Assembly (NCBI RefSeq): GCF_014736495.1
Contig: NZ_MDUX01000010.1
Span: forward strand, 1 to 64,000
From: Candidatus Dactylopiibacterium carminicum
Lineage (GTDB): Bacteria > Pseudomonadota > Gammaproteobacteria > Burkholderiales > Rhodocyclaceae
Length of the DNA stretch: 64,000 nucleotides
Direction of reading: 5' to 3'
Positions within the stretch are counted from its first letter, which is position 1. Every line of letters starts with the position of its first letter. The notes beneath the pieces were generated by a model. It made no database searches. It worked only from the letters and a program-made list of their open reading frames with translations, and had not been told where the DNA came from. Positions 36,549 to 47,290 of the stretch are shown one piece after another. A program made the position numbers and the translations under genes.

Positions 36549-37900
36549 CAGCCGGCATCCTCGATGTGGGCGCTGATCAGGCCGGCCAGCGCGGTGGCCG
36601 TGAGCTTGCCGGTGGCGTTGCGCGGTAGCGCGTCGAGCAGCACGACGGGGCGGGGCAGGAACACCGCATCCACGCGCTGGCGCAAGGCTGTGCGGATTGC
36701 CTCGGCCTTCATCCCGGGCGCGACGACGAAGGCTGCCAGGCGCTGCGGCGCGAGCGCGTCGGCATCGTTGCCGGGGAGGCAGAAGGCGCCGTCACGCACG
36801 CCGGGAATGGCGCACAGGATGTGATTGAGGTAAGCCAGCGAGCTGCGCTTGCCCGCGATGTTGATCATGTCGGCGTGGCGCCCGACGAGGCGGAAGCGTG
36901 CGTCGGGCAAGCGTTCGATCAGGTCGCCCAGCGCAATGCGGCCTTCGACGTGCGCGCCGCTGGCGAAGGTGAAATCGCCTTCCTGCTCCAGATGGATGCC
37001 GGCAAAGGGCAACCAGTCGGTTTCCTGTGCCGGCGCCCGCGTGGCGACTTGGCCGGTTTCCGTGGAGCCGTAGATCTCCAGCATCGGCGCAGCCAATGCC
37101 TGCTCGGCGCGGATGGCCAGCTCGGCAGGCAGCGGCGCGGTAGCCGAGAGGAGGGCGCCCAGCTTCGGCATCGGCAGCCCGGCATCGAGCAGCGTGCGCA
37201 GATGGAAGGGGGTGGTGACCAGCAGGCGCGGTGCGGGCAGGGCGTCCAGCGCGGTGGCCACGTCGGCCGGGAAGAAAGGGCGCTCGCCACACAGGATGCC
37301 GCCGCCGAAGAGTGGCAGCAGCACGGTGGATTCCAGCCCGTACATGTGCTGGAAAGGCACCGTGCCGAGCACGGCACAGGCGCCGCCCGCCGTCTGCCAG
37401 AGGCGTTGCGCACCGGTCCGGGCGTTGCGGAAGAGCGGCCCGAAATGCTTGGCATGAGGTTGTGGGCGACCTGTGGAGCCGGACGTGAACACACAGGCCA
37501 CGCGCTGTGTGGCGGGAATCACGGGCAGCGGGGCAGGCGCATCGACGGGGAGCGCTTCCGTGCGGACCTGCAGCCAGGGCAGGCCGAAAGGTGCGTCGGC
37601 GTCATCCGAGAGGCAGAGCAGCTCGGGCCAGTCGGCATGTAGCGCGGCGATGTTTTCGGGTGCGGTGGCGTTGGGCAGCAGGCTGGTCGCGCCCCGGCTG
37701 ATGGCGGCGAGCAGGCCGATGGCGAACAGGTAGCGATCGTTGCAGAGGTTCAGCAGCGGCCGCCCGGCCGGCAGGCGGGTCGCCAGCGCGGCAACCTGTG
37801 CCAGCAGCTCGCGGCGCGTGATCGCACGCCCGCGATGGATGGCGCAGACCGTTTCGGGGGCGGCTTCGGGCAGCAGTGGCAGCAGGTCGGGGGCGCTCAT
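36548..37900 (-). CDS. AMP-dependent acyl/aryl ligase of the APE cluster
   Basis: The 450-residue adenylate-forming enzyme has the P-loop-like VFTSGSTGRPQPHAKHF, IYGSTETGQVA as the A5 motif and the C-terminal lysine in ALPRNATGKLTATALAG. In APE pathways a ligase of this group loads 4-hydroxybenzoate or a similar aryl starter onto the ACP. The start at 37900 (MSAPDLLPLLPEAAP) overlaps the stop of the upstream membrane protein gene by ATGA; a longer in-frame extension lies inside that gene. The starter cannot be predicted with confidence. Confidence 0.87.
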   Translation of the reverse strand: MSAPDLLPLLPEAAPETVCAIHRGRAITRRELLAQVAALATRLPAGRPLLNLCNDRYLFAIGLLAAISRGATSLLPNATAPENIAALHADWPELLCLSDDADAPFGLPWLQVRTEALPVDAPAPLPVIPATQRVACVFTSGSTGRPQPHAKHFGPLFRNARTGAQRLWQTAGGACAVLGTVPFQHMYGLESTVLLPLFGGGILCGERPFFPADVATALDALPAPRLLVTTPFHLRTLLDAGLPMPKLGALLSATAPLPAELAIRAEQALAAPMLEIYGSTETGQVATRAPAQETDWLPFAGIHLEQEGDFTFASGAHVEGRIALGDLIERLPDARFRLVGRHADMINIAGKRSSLAYLNHILCAIPGVRDGAFCLPGNDADALAPQRLAAFVVAPGMKAEAIRTALRQRVDAVFLPRPVVLLDALPRNATGKLTATALAGLISAHIEDAG

Positions 37901-38577
37901 GGATCTTGGCGGCCGGCGCGTCCGTGCGCGGACTGCTCGGCGGAGAAGCGTTGCCAAGCACGCACGGTGTCGGCGATGTTGAAGTGGGATTCGCCGGGCA
38001 GTGCCCGCAGGCGGATCAGGTATTCACCGGCGAACATCAGCCCCAGCAGCGGTGGCGTGAGCAGGTTGGCGAAAACCGACCAGACTGCTGGTGGAGCAAG
38101 CACGAAGAGCAGGATGGAGAGCAGTGCGCTGGCGGCGAAGAACAGCGTCCAGGCCCAGGTGACGAGCCAGGTATAGCGCAGGTAGGCGGGGCTCATCGGC
38201 TGGGTGTGCAGCAGGGCTGCGATGCGTGTGCACAGGGCGTCTTCATGTCTGCCGCTGCGTAGCGTACGGCCGAACATCAGGCCGAGCAGACTCATGCTGC
38301 CCGCGTGCTGGATGAAATAGACCCAGGCGGCGTTGCTGCGCAGGAATTCGGCCTGCCAGGCAATGGCTGCGAACGCCAGCCCGCACAGGGTGAGCCACAG
38401 CACGCGTGGCGGTGTGTGCCAGGCAAGCACGCAGGCGCCTGTGCCGAGCGGGATCAACCCCACGAACAGGCCCAGCAGCGAAGGATTCGCGGAGGCGCTG
38501 GTGATGTGCCCCAGCCACAGGTAGGCGGCGCCGAGCACCCCGGCGACGCCCAGGCGCAGCGCCTGCCCCGCTTTCAT
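37897..38577 (-). CDS. COG4648-type membrane protein of the APE cluster
   Basis: The 226-residue protein has about six hydrophobic helices (for example VAGVLGAAYLWLGHI, WLVTWAWTLFFAASALLSIL). It fits the COG4648 family that accompanies the ACP and ligase genes in APE clusters. It shares one base with the ACP stop codon (TGATG). Conserved charged patches are REHED-like loops on the cytoplasmic side. Its function is unknown; an inner-membrane scaffold is one possibility. Confidence 0.78.
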   Translation of the reverse strand: MKAGQALRLGVAGVLGAAYLWLGHITSASANPSLLGLFVGLIPLGTGACVLAWHTPPRVLWLTLCGLAFAAIAWQAEFLRSNAAWVYFIQHAGSMSLLGLMFGRTLRSGRHEDALCTRIAALLHTQPMSPAYLRYTWLVTWAWTLFFAASALLSILLFVLAPPAVWSVFANLLTPPLLGLMFAGEYLIRLRALPGESHFNIADTVRAWQRFSAEQSAHGRAGRQDP

Positions 38578-38855
38578 CAGGTGGTCCGGTGGGCCTGGAT
38601 GTAGGCTGCGAGGCTGCGCAGCGAGGAGAAGATGCTGAAATTGTCCTCGCTGTCGGCCTTGAGCTGGAAGCCATACCGCTTGGACACCACCAGCGCGACT
38701 TCGAGGATGTCGATGGAGTCCAGCCCCAGGCCTTCGCCGAACAGGGCGTCTTCGGGCTGGATCTCGTCGGCGCTGACTTCCAGGTTCAGCGCTTCCACGA
38801 TCAGGGCGGCGACTTCACGTTCGAGCGCGAGGTCGGGGGTGGCGGAATCGGTCAT
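38577..38855 (-). CDS. Acyl carrier protein of the APE cluster
   Basis: The 92-residue protein carries the phosphopantetheine site GLGLDSIDILEVAL with the Ser at about residue 45 and the usual acidic helices. I start at MTDSATPDLALEREV; 15 earlier in-frame codons are not native. It is the first gene of the APE-like operon and would carry the growing aryl-polyene. Many APE clusters encode two ACPs; only one is seen here. Confidence 0.9.
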   Translation of the reverse strand: MTDSATPDLALEREVAALIVEALNLEVSADEIQPEDALFGEGLGLDSIDILEVALVVSKRYGFQLKADSEDNFSIFSSLRSLAAYIQAHRTT

Positions 38856-38909
38856 GACGATAGCGGAAGGTAGGTGGGAAAAGCGCGCGATTATAGCCAA
38901 CTGTCCTGT

Positions 38910-38947
38910 CCGGCGGCCCGCCTGGATCTTGTCTGGCGGGCCGCCGG
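38910..38947 (-). terminator. Strong hairpin downstream of serA
   Basis: A perfect 13-bp GC-rich stem (CCGGCGGCCCGCC / GGCGGGCCGCCGG) with a 12-base loop lies 28 bases after the serA stop codon and before the ACP gene. There is no T-tract, so it may act with Rho or as an RNA-stabilising end. Confidence 0.6.
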
Positions 38948-38975
38948 ATGGCGTCTGCGTAATGCGCGTAATGGA

Positions 38976-40151
38976 TTACTGGCAGTCGGGGAGCACGCGC
39001 ACCATGATCACACCCTCGACGGCGCCGAGCTTGGCGACGAGGTCGTCAGAGACTTCGCCGGAGACGTCGATGATGTTGTAGGCGTAGTCACCGCGGTTCT
39101 TGTTGATCATGTCGTCGATGTTCAGGCCCGAAGCGCCGATGGCGGCGGTAAGGCTGCTGATCACGTTCGGCACGTTCTTGTTGGCCACGGTGATGCGGGT
39201 CTTGCCGGAGGGGGCCAGTTCGCAGGCCGGGAAGTTCACCGAGTTGCGGATGTTGCCGCGCTCCAGGTATTCGCGGATCTGGTCGGCGGCCATCACCGCG
39301 CAGTTGTCTTCGGATTCCGGCGTGGAAGCGCCCAGGTGAGGCACGCAGAGGATCTTGTCGACGCCCAGCAGTTCTTCTTCCGGCAGGTCGATCACGTAGC
39401 CGGCGATGTGGCCGGAGGCGATGGCAGCCTTGATGGCGGCGTTGTCGACGAGGCCGTTGCGCGAGAAGTTCAGCAGGCGCGCGCCCTTCTTCATGCGGGC
39501 GATGCGCTCCTCGTTGAACATGTTCTTGGTGTCTTTGGTGGCCGGCACGTGGATGGTGATGTAGTCCGACTCGGCGATCAGCACATCCAGGCTGGGGGCC
39601 TTCTTCACGTCGCGCGACAGGCTCCAGGCTGCGTCCACACTCACGAACGGATCGTAGCCCAGCACGGTCATGCCCAGCGCGGTGGCGGCGTTGGCCACCT
39701 TCACGCCAATGGCGCCCAGGCCGATCACACCCAGCGTTTTGCCCTGGATCTCGGGGCCGACGAACTGAGCCTTGCCCTTCTCCACGAGCGGCGGCACGTC
39801 CGCGCCCTTGCCCTTGAGCGTGTTGGTCCAGGCGATGCCTTCATACAGGTTGCGCGAGGACATCAGCATCGCGGCAATGACGATTTCCTTCACGCCGTTG
39901 GCGTTCGCCCCCGGGGTGTTGAACACCACGATGCCGCGCTCGGAACACTTGTCCAGCGGGATGTTGTTGACGCCGGCGCCAGCACGCGCAATGGCCTTCA
40001 CGGAGGTCGGGATGTCCATGCTGTGCATGTCGGCCGAGCGCAGCAGGATGCCGTCCGGATTGACGATCTCGGTGGCAGATTCGTAGTTGTCGCGCGGCAG
40101 GCGGTTCAGGCCGCAGGCTGCGATCTTGTTGAGCGTCTGGATCTTGAACAT
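38976..40151 (-). CDS. serA: D-3-phosphoglycerate dehydrogenase
   Basis: The 391-residue protein catalyses the first step of serine synthesis from 3-phosphoglycerate. The NAD site is TLGVIGLGAIGVKVANAA near residues 137-154. Catalytic blocks are NFSRNGLVDNAAI, ESEDNCAVMA and VPHLGASTPE. A C-terminal ACT domain (NVISSLTAAIGASGLNIDDM) suggests feedback by serine or a similar ligand. The gene stands alone between terminator-like hairpins. Serine supplies the cysteine skeleton, a link to the sulfur genes further on. Confidence 0.95.
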   Translation of the reverse strand: MFKIQTLNKIAACGLNRLPRDNYESATEIVNPDGILLRSADMHSMDIPTSVKAIARAGAGVNNIPLDKCSERGIVVFNTPGANANGVKEIVIAAMLMSSRNLYEGIAWTNTLKGKGADVPPLVEKGKAQFVGPEIQGKTLGVIGLGAIGVKVANAATALGMTVLGYDPFVSVDAAWSLSRDVKKAPSLDVLIAESDYITIHVPATKDTKNMFNEERIARMKKGARLLNFSRNGLVDNAAIKAAIASGHIAGYVIDLPEEELLGVDKILCVPHLGASTPESEDNCAVMAADQIREYLERGNIRNSVNFPACELAPSGKTRITVANKNVPNVISSLTAAIGASGLNIDDMINKNRGDYAYNIIDVSGEVSDDLVAKLGAVEGVIMVRVLPDCQ

Positions 40152-40263
40152 CTGGGAGGTTCCTCGAGCTTGGGGTTACGAATGCACCGCCTTGGGGCGC
40201 CGCAAAAAACGTCATTGTACGGCCTTGGCCACGCTTGTACTTGAAGGCGCTCAATTTCCGGAC

Positions 40264-40304
40264 GTGGCCGGCAGCTTCCGCCCACTGGCGGTGCCGCCGG
40301 CCAC
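40264..40304 (-). terminator. Nested hairpin downstream of the symporter gene
   Basis: The outer arms GTGGCCGGC and GCCGGCCAC enclose a second stem CCGCC-cact-GGCGG. It lies 25 bases after the stop codon of the sodium:solute symporter and before the serA start. No clear T-run follows on either strand. Confidence 0.5.
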
Positions 40305-40328
40305 GCCGGAGCAGATGCCCACGCGGCG

Positions 40329-41867
40329 TCAGGGCGCCGTGTGGTGCGTGTGCGAGGCTGCGTGGGCGTGCTGATGGTGGTGCGGGCGATTGCCTTCCGC
40401 CACGCTTTCCGGCGTGGGGATCGGCGGGGTGCGCACGAACTGGGGCAGCAGCGAGAACAGGATGAAGCTGCTCAGGCTGACGAGGAAACCCACGAAGTGC
40501 GGCAGCCAGAATTCCGTCCAGGCGGGGGCGTTGTCGCCAGCCGTGATGAGTTCCAGCGTGAGCCACACGGCCACGCCCAGCAGCATCGAGACCACGGCAC
40601 CCTGCGTGGTGGATTTCTTCCAGTACACGCCCAGCGCCAGCGGCACGAAGGCCATCACCAGGGTGACCTTGTAGGCATTCTCGACCAGCCCGTAGATGGA
40701 AAGCTCGGTATTCATCGCGATGTAGGTCACCACGGCGGTGAACACCAGCACTACGCCCTGCATGCAGCGCAGGAACTGCTTGTCGCTCAGGTCAGGATTC
40801 CAGGCCTTGAGGATGGGGCGCAGCAGATTTTCGGAGAAGGTTACCGAGGGGGCCAGCAGCGTGGCCGAGGCACAACTCTTGATGGCCGAGAGCAGGGCAC
40901 CGAAGAACATGATCTGCGCGATCAGCGGCACCTGTTCGGAGAGCACCAGCATCGGCAGGATCAGTTGCGGGTCGGTATCCAGATACCGGGCGACGAGATC
41001 CGGCGCGATCAGCGTGGCGCAGTAGGCCAGGAACATCGGGATGAAGGCGAACAGGAAGTACAGCGAGCCACCCAGGACCGAGCCCCACATGGCGATATTG
41101 GCGCTCTTGGACGATTGCACATGCTGGAATACGTCCTGCTGCGGGATCGAGCCCAGCATCATGGTGATGAGCGTGCCTATGAAGAGCACGATGGCATCCA
41201 GGCGGAACTCGGGCAGGAAACCGAACTTGCCCGCCGCCTGCGCATGCTGGATCACCTCGCCGACACCACCCGCGGCACCGCCGATATCCCAGCCGATGTA
41301 GAGCAGGCCGATCACGATCACGATCATCTGGATGAAATCGGTGATCGCCACCGACCACATGCCGCCGAACAGCGTGTAGACCAGCACCGAGGCGGCGCCG
41401 AGCACCATGCCCAGTTCCTGCGATAGGGCGCCATTGGAGAGGACGAAGAACACCAGCCCCAATGCCTTGATCTGGGCGGCCACCCAGCCCAGGTATGAAA
41501 TCACGATGGCCACGGTGGTCAGCAGCTCGACGGTTCGTCCGAAGCGCAGTCGGTAATAGTCACCGATAGTGAGCAGGTTCAGCTTGTAGAGCGGCTTGGC
41601 GAAGAACAGGCCGACGAGGATCAGGCACAGCGAAGACCCGAAAGGATCCGCCACCACGCCACCCAGGCCCTCCTGCAGGAACGTGGCCGGGATACCCAGC
41701 ACCGTTTCGGAACCGAACCAGGTGGCAAACACCGTCGCCGTGACCACATGGAAGGGCAAGGCGCGGCCGGCGACCGCATAGTCCGTGGTGTTCTTCACAC
41801 GCATGGCTGCGTACAGCCCGATGGCGATCGAAATCAGCCAATAAACGATGACGAAGGTGAGCAGCAT
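40329..41867 (-). CDS. Sodium:solute symporter family transporter
   Basis: The 512-residue protein has about 13 membrane helices and SSS-family features: YAVAGRALPFHVVTATVFAT near residues 31-50 (the canonical GR motif), VLVYTLFGGMWSVAITDFIQ and RCMQGVVLVFTAVV. The C-terminal tail is histidine-rich (HHHQHAHAASHTHHT), which could bind metal but is often of no consequence. The substrate is not predictable: proline, carboxylates and others are moved by close relatives. It is divergent from katG across a 530-base gap. Confidence 0.87.
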   Translation of the reverse strand: MLLTFVIVYWLISIAIGLYAAMRVKNTTDYAVAGRALPFHVVTATVFATWFGSETVLGIPATFLQEGLGGVVADPFGSSLCLILVGLFFAKPLYKLNLLTIGDYYRLRFGRTVELLTTVAIVISYLGWVAAQIKALGLVFFVLSNGALSQELGMVLGAASVLVYTLFGGMWSVAITDFIQMIVIVIGLLYIGWDIGGAAGGVGEVIQHAQAAGKFGFLPEFRLDAIVLFIGTLITMMLGSIPQQDVFQHVQSSKSANIAMWGSVLGGSLYFLFAFIPMFLAYCATLIAPDLVARYLDTDPQLILPMLVLSEQVPLIAQIMFFGALLSAIKSCASATLLAPSVTFSENLLRPILKAWNPDLSDKQFLRCMQGVVLVFTAVVTYIAMNTELSIYGLVENAYKVTLVMAFVPLALGVYWKKSTTQGAVVSMLLGVAVWLTLELITAGDNAPAWTEFWLPHFVGFLVSLSSFILFSLLPQFVRTPPIPTPESVAEGNRPHHHQHAHAASHTHHTAP

Positions 41868-42287
41868 GATCTCAGGCGGATGGAAAGGCGTGCTGGGCCA
41901 AAAAAAACGCGAAATTATATCTGCGCCGCTTTGCTCCGAGGCACCGTCATGGCGATGTAAGACGCAGATTCTTAGGTCTTTTTGTGCATTGTCGGATTGC
42001 CCGCTCGATCGGGGGGCGGGAGGCTGGCCATGGCGAGGTGGTAAAGCGCATTCTCCTGTCCGGAAAAGGGACCGCTAAGGATGCGCCCGCGATGCTCCGT
42101 GGATCTTCCGAACTATGCTTTTGTATTGAATAGCGCGTGTTGCATGGGCCAGGTTTTCCAGGCGGACGAACGTTCCGATCGGAGGCCTGTCCAGAAAGTC
42201 GCCGGCATGGTCGGCTGGTTACCAGGCGCGCAAGGGAATCCGTTTGTGTTTTTGCAATAGCTTTGTTTTATGTTTTGTCTTGTTTTG
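41868..42287. other. Long intergenic region upstream of the symporter and katG
   Basis: No convincing gene is present. Short open frames here (for example 42113-42319 on the minus strand) lack a ribosome site and recognisable sequence. The right half becomes AT-rich (TTTTATGTTTTGTCTTGTTTTG), as expected for a katG promoter, but I cannot fix a -35/-10 pair with confidence. Confidence 0.5.
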
Positions 42288-42324
42288 ATAGTTGTTGGGT
42301 ATTGGGGCCATGGAGGCAATTCAA
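42288..42324 (+). promoter_or_regulatory. Possible OxyR site upstream of katG
   Basis: Four tetrads at exact 7-base spacing read ATAG-n7-GTAT-n7-ATGG-n7-TCAA against the OxyR pattern ATAG-n7-CTAT-n7-ATAG-n7-CTAT. The first three are close and the last poor. It ends about 70 bases before the katG start, the expected area for peroxide control. The statistical support is weak. Confidence 0.3.
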
Positions 42325-42384
42325 TAGAAAGCCGGCGCCTGTCTCTCTAAGCTGTACGTCAGCCACTCACTTCCAATCCACTAA

Positions 42385-44592
<2,208 letters not shown>

Positions 44593-44620
44593 TCCGTCGG
44601 CGCAAGGCAGGTGTTGCAGG

Positions 44621-44659
44621 AAACCGGTGATCCGTGTGCGAGCATGGATCACCGGTTTT
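44621..44659 (+). terminator. Rho-independent terminator after katG
   Basis: A perfect stem with arms AAACCGGTGATCC and GGATCACCGGTTT and a 12-base loop is followed by T's (TTTTC). It lies 29 bases after the katG stop and may also stop transcription of the converging PfpI gene, where the opposite-strand tail is TTT. Confidence 0.85.
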
Positions 44660-44720
44660 CATTCCGGCTTTTTGCACGGCGTGATCTGCGAATTCCTGAA
44701 TCCGGGGAGGGGCGGTTGTG

Positions 44721-45323
44721 CTAGTCGCCGCGCAGCACGGCCTCGGCGAGGCTTGCACCGAAAGCCGGGGCTGCCGCCGGATTCTTGCCGGTGATGACGC
44801 GCCCTTCGATCACTATCGGTGCGTCGAGGTAGCGGGCGCCGCCGGCTTCCAGTGTGGCGATCCATTGCGGATCGGGCCACATTGTGGCCTTGAGTCCTTT
44901 GAGCAGGCCGGCATTGGCCAGCACTGGCGGTGCCGCGCACAGGGCCGCGACGATCCGGCCTTGCACGTGAGCCCGCTGGAGCAATGTACGCAGACCGGCG
45001 TGCTCCCATAGCAGCTCCTTCGCGCCGGTGCCGCCGATTACCGCGATGGCGGCGTAATCGGCCGCATTGGCCTGTCCGATCAGCAGATCCGCTCTGATTG
45101 CGCCGAAGGAATAGCCGGTGGCGGTGGCGGCGTCGCTGGCGACTTCGACCGAGATGCCGGCGGTTTCGAGGGCACGGCGGGTGTTCAGGTATTCGCTTTC
45201 CAGATAATTTCGCGAGGCGACCACGAGCAAGACTTTCTTGGTCGGCATGGCTGCGTTGAGCGGCGCGACGAGTCCGCTCCAGCAGACGAGGACGATGAAA
45301 AAGCGGATGAGGACCGATTTCAT
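44721..45323 (-). CDS. DJ-1/PfpI family protein, exported
   Basis: The 200-residue protein starts MKSVLIRFFIVLVCWSGLVA, a signal peptide, and then has a DJ-1/PfpI fold: KKVLLVVASRNYLESEYLNT, YAAIAVIGGTGAKEL and the nucleophile elbow AALCAAPPVLANAGLLKG with Cys at about residue 131. Members include glyoxalase III, chaperone-like and protease-like proteins; the exact activity is open. Exported forms are less usual than cytoplasmic ones. It is encoded 40 bases after the esterase gene on the same strand. Confidence 0.85.
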   Translation of the reverse strand: MKSVLIRFFIVLVCWSGLVAPLNAAMPTKKVLLVVASRNYLESEYLNTRRALETAGISVEVASDAATATGYSFGAIRADLLIGQANAADYAAIAVIGGTGAKELLWEHAGLRTLLQRAHVQGRIVAALCAAPPVLANAGLLKGLKATMWPDPQWIATLEAGGARYLDAPIVIEGRVITGKNPAAAPAFGASLAEAVLRGD

Positions 45324-45362
45324 GCTGTGGTTCCTTTCAGAGAGGTGGCATGCATGGGGCAT

Positions 45363-46313
45363 TCACGGGTTCATGCCGATGGCCCGGAGCCAGGTTTCGA
45401 AGCTGGCGGGCCAGCTGCGAACGGACTCACTGGCGTTTTCCAGCAGGCCGAAGCCGTGACCGCCACGCAGGGCGACGTGCAGCTCGGCCGCCACCCCCGC
45501 CTGATGCAGTGCCTGCCATAGGGCCACATTGCTTTCCGGTGGAACGCGGGCATCGTCGCCCGCGATGAGGATGAAAGTGGGCGGTGCGTTGCGCGAGACC
45601 CGGTCGAGAGTGCCCGACGCGCTGTAGGCCAGGCTGGATTCGGGGCGCCCGCCAGCGTCTGCCGGCTGTGCGCGGAAGGCTGCTGCGGCATAGATCAGGG
45701 CCACGAAATCGGGCCGGGCACTGAGACCATCGATGGCATCCACCGGGGCGTAGCTGGGGCGGGCGAAGTCCAGCCCTGTCGCTGCGGCGAGATGGCCGCC
45801 GGCCGAAAAGCCCATGATGCCGATCCGCTGCGGATCGATGTGCCACTTCTCCGCCTGGCTGCGCAGCAGGCGAACGGCCCGCTGCCCATCCTGCAGGGGC
45901 ACCAGGCGGCCAGCGCGATGCCCCTCGTCGGGCAGGCGATACTTCAGCACGAATACCGAGAAACCTTTCGCGGTGAGCCACTGCGCCACCGCGACGCCCT
46001 CCTTGTCAAAAGCCAGCCTGGTATAGCCGCCCCCGGGCGCCACGATCAGGGCCACCCCGTTGGGTTTGGCGGGCAGAAAGGCGCTCAGGCTAGGGCGGGT
46101 GATGCCACTGAACACGCGCTCTGGCCGTTGCGGATCGCCACTGCGATTGACGAGCTGTTCGGTGACGGTGAGCGCTTCGGAGCCCGGTGGTACAGCGGCG
46201 CCCCATAAGGGGATTTCTTCATGCGCGAGCAGCGGTGTGGCCATCGCCACGCCGGACAATAGCCAGCTGGCGAGCGCGCAGCCGAGCAGACAACGTGTGC
46301 GAAGGAAAGACAT
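45363..46313 (-). CDS. Exported alpha/beta hydrolase (acetyl-esterase type)
   Basis: The 316-residue protein has a signal peptide (to about GVAMA) and a complete catalytic triad pattern: the oxyanion region IVAPGGGYTRLAFDKEG, Ser in GIMGFSAGGHLAA, Asp in LIAGDDARVPPES and His in LRGGHGFGLL. This combination is that of BD-FAE/Axe-type esterases acting on acetylated plant polysaccharides. A pectinesterase is encoded 9 kb away, which fits a plant-polymer lifestyle. The start at 46313 follows AGGAGT. Confidence 0.87.
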   Translation of the reverse strand: MSFLRTRCLLGCALASWLLSGVAMATPLLAHEEIPLWGAAVPPGSEALTVTEQLVNRSGDPQRPERVFSGITRPSLSAFLPAKPNGVALIVAPGGGYTRLAFDKEGVAVAQWLTAKGFSVFVLKYRLPDEGHRAGRLVPLQDGQRAVRLLRSQAEKWHIDPQRIGIMGFSAGGHLAAATGLDFARPSYAPVDAIDGLSARPDFVALIYAAAAFRAQPADAGGRPESSLAYSASGTLDRVSRNAPPTFILIAGDDARVPPESNVALWQALHQAGVAAELHVALRGGHGFGLLENASESVRSWPASFETWLRAIGMNP

Positions 46314-46393
46314 GGCCGACTCCTGCCGGGAAGGAAGAAGTCCGTAATGTGCGGCCTTCGCGACGCGGAGACTTGATCGAAACTTGCGTCCTG

Positions 46394-47239
46394 TCAGTCT
46401 TGCCGGCGGCCGAGCGGGCTGACCGGAAGGTACAGGGCGATGCGTCGTTCCTGCGGCGGGTGGAAGTCGCGGACCTGAAGATCCTGTTCCAGCGATGGCC
46501 CTTCGCCGAGTGTGCAGTGCAGCTCCGTGCGCAGCCGGGTGGCTAGTGTGGCCATGCATTGATCTCGCTTGGCAGGGTTTATCTCGGCCACGACGTAAAG
46601 CCCGCCAGCGTGTGTCACCAGGTCTGCTTCGGCAAGTCGCTGGGGATGCAGCGCCAGGGGCACGAAGTGGCAGAGATCTACGCGCTGGGCAGCATGCTCG
46701 GCGAACGGGTGCTCCGGATCATTGCGACGCCAGCCACGCCAGCGGCGGCTGCCTGCGGCAAGACACAGCCAGGCCAGACGCGCCTTGTAGTAGGCGTTAT
46801 CGCCGTAGGCGCCGGTATAATGGAATTGCCAGACCTTGCGTTCGGCGAGGCGCGTCAGCCACAAGGGCGGGGGCGTTGCGACGTTTGTCTGCAGCAGGCG
46901 GAACTGACTTGGAGCGATGCCGAACTGGCGTCTGAAGGCGTGGGAAAACGCTGCATTCGAGTCGTAAGCGGCGGCGAAGGCGATCTGGGTGACGGAGAGC
47001 TGCCGCTCGTGGCAGAGCTGTTCGCGTGCGCGCAGCAGGCGCAGACGGCGCACGGTCTGCATCGGGCCTTCGCCGGTACGCGCGCGGTACAGGCGCATGA
47101 GATGGGCGGGCGAGAGACAGGCAATGTCGGCCAGATCCTGAACGCGCAGCATGTCTTCGTCCAGGCTGGCACCGATGAAATCCGTGAGGCGCCGGAAACG
47201 CGCCTGGCGTTGGCAGAAGGCAGCGAAGTTGAGGGTCAT
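46394..47239 (-). CDS. AraC-type regulator with C-terminal effector-like domain
   Basis: The 281-residue protein has its AraC DNA-binding domain at the N-terminus: the helix-turn-helix DLADIACLSPAHLMRLYRAR at about 35-54 and the second one VTQIAFAAAYDSNAAFSHAF. The domain ends RRQFGIAPSQFR near 112. The remaining 160 residues form another domain of unclear nature that might bind a ligand, resembling regulators of the Rob/GyrI arrangement. It precedes the esterase and PfpI genes on the same strand, so it may control them. Confidence 0.85.
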   Translation of the reverse strand: MTLNFAAFCQRQARFRRLTDFIGASLDEDMLRVQDLADIACLSPAHLMRLYRARTGEGPMQTVRRLRLLRAREQLCHERQLSVTQIAFAAAYDSNAAFSHAFRRQFGIAPSQFRLLQTNVATPPPLWLTRLAERKVWQFHYTGAYGDNAYYKARLAWLCLAAGSRRWRGWRRNDPEHPFAEHAAQRVDLCHFVPLALHPQRLAEADLVTHAGGLYVVAEINPAKRDQCMATLATRLRTELHCTLGEGPSLEQDLQVRDFHPPQERRIALYLPVSPLGRRQD

Positions 47240-47290
47240 GCTGGCTCCTTGTTGGTGGCGGATCTTGCCGGGGTGTGCAGCCTGCGTCGT

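Noticed and set aside
38910..38947. Long hairpin after serA considered as a transposon end or att site
   Set aside because: There is no flanking direct repeat and no integrase. Its place just after serA fits an RNA 3' end.
40329..40400. His-rich tail of the symporter considered as a metal transport signature
   Set aside because: Short His-rich C-termini occur in many membrane proteins, and the core is an ordinary SSS family fold.
42113..42319. Small minus-strand frame in the katG upstream gap
   Set aside because: It has no ribosome site and no similarity, and it overlaps the AT-rich presumed katG promoter.
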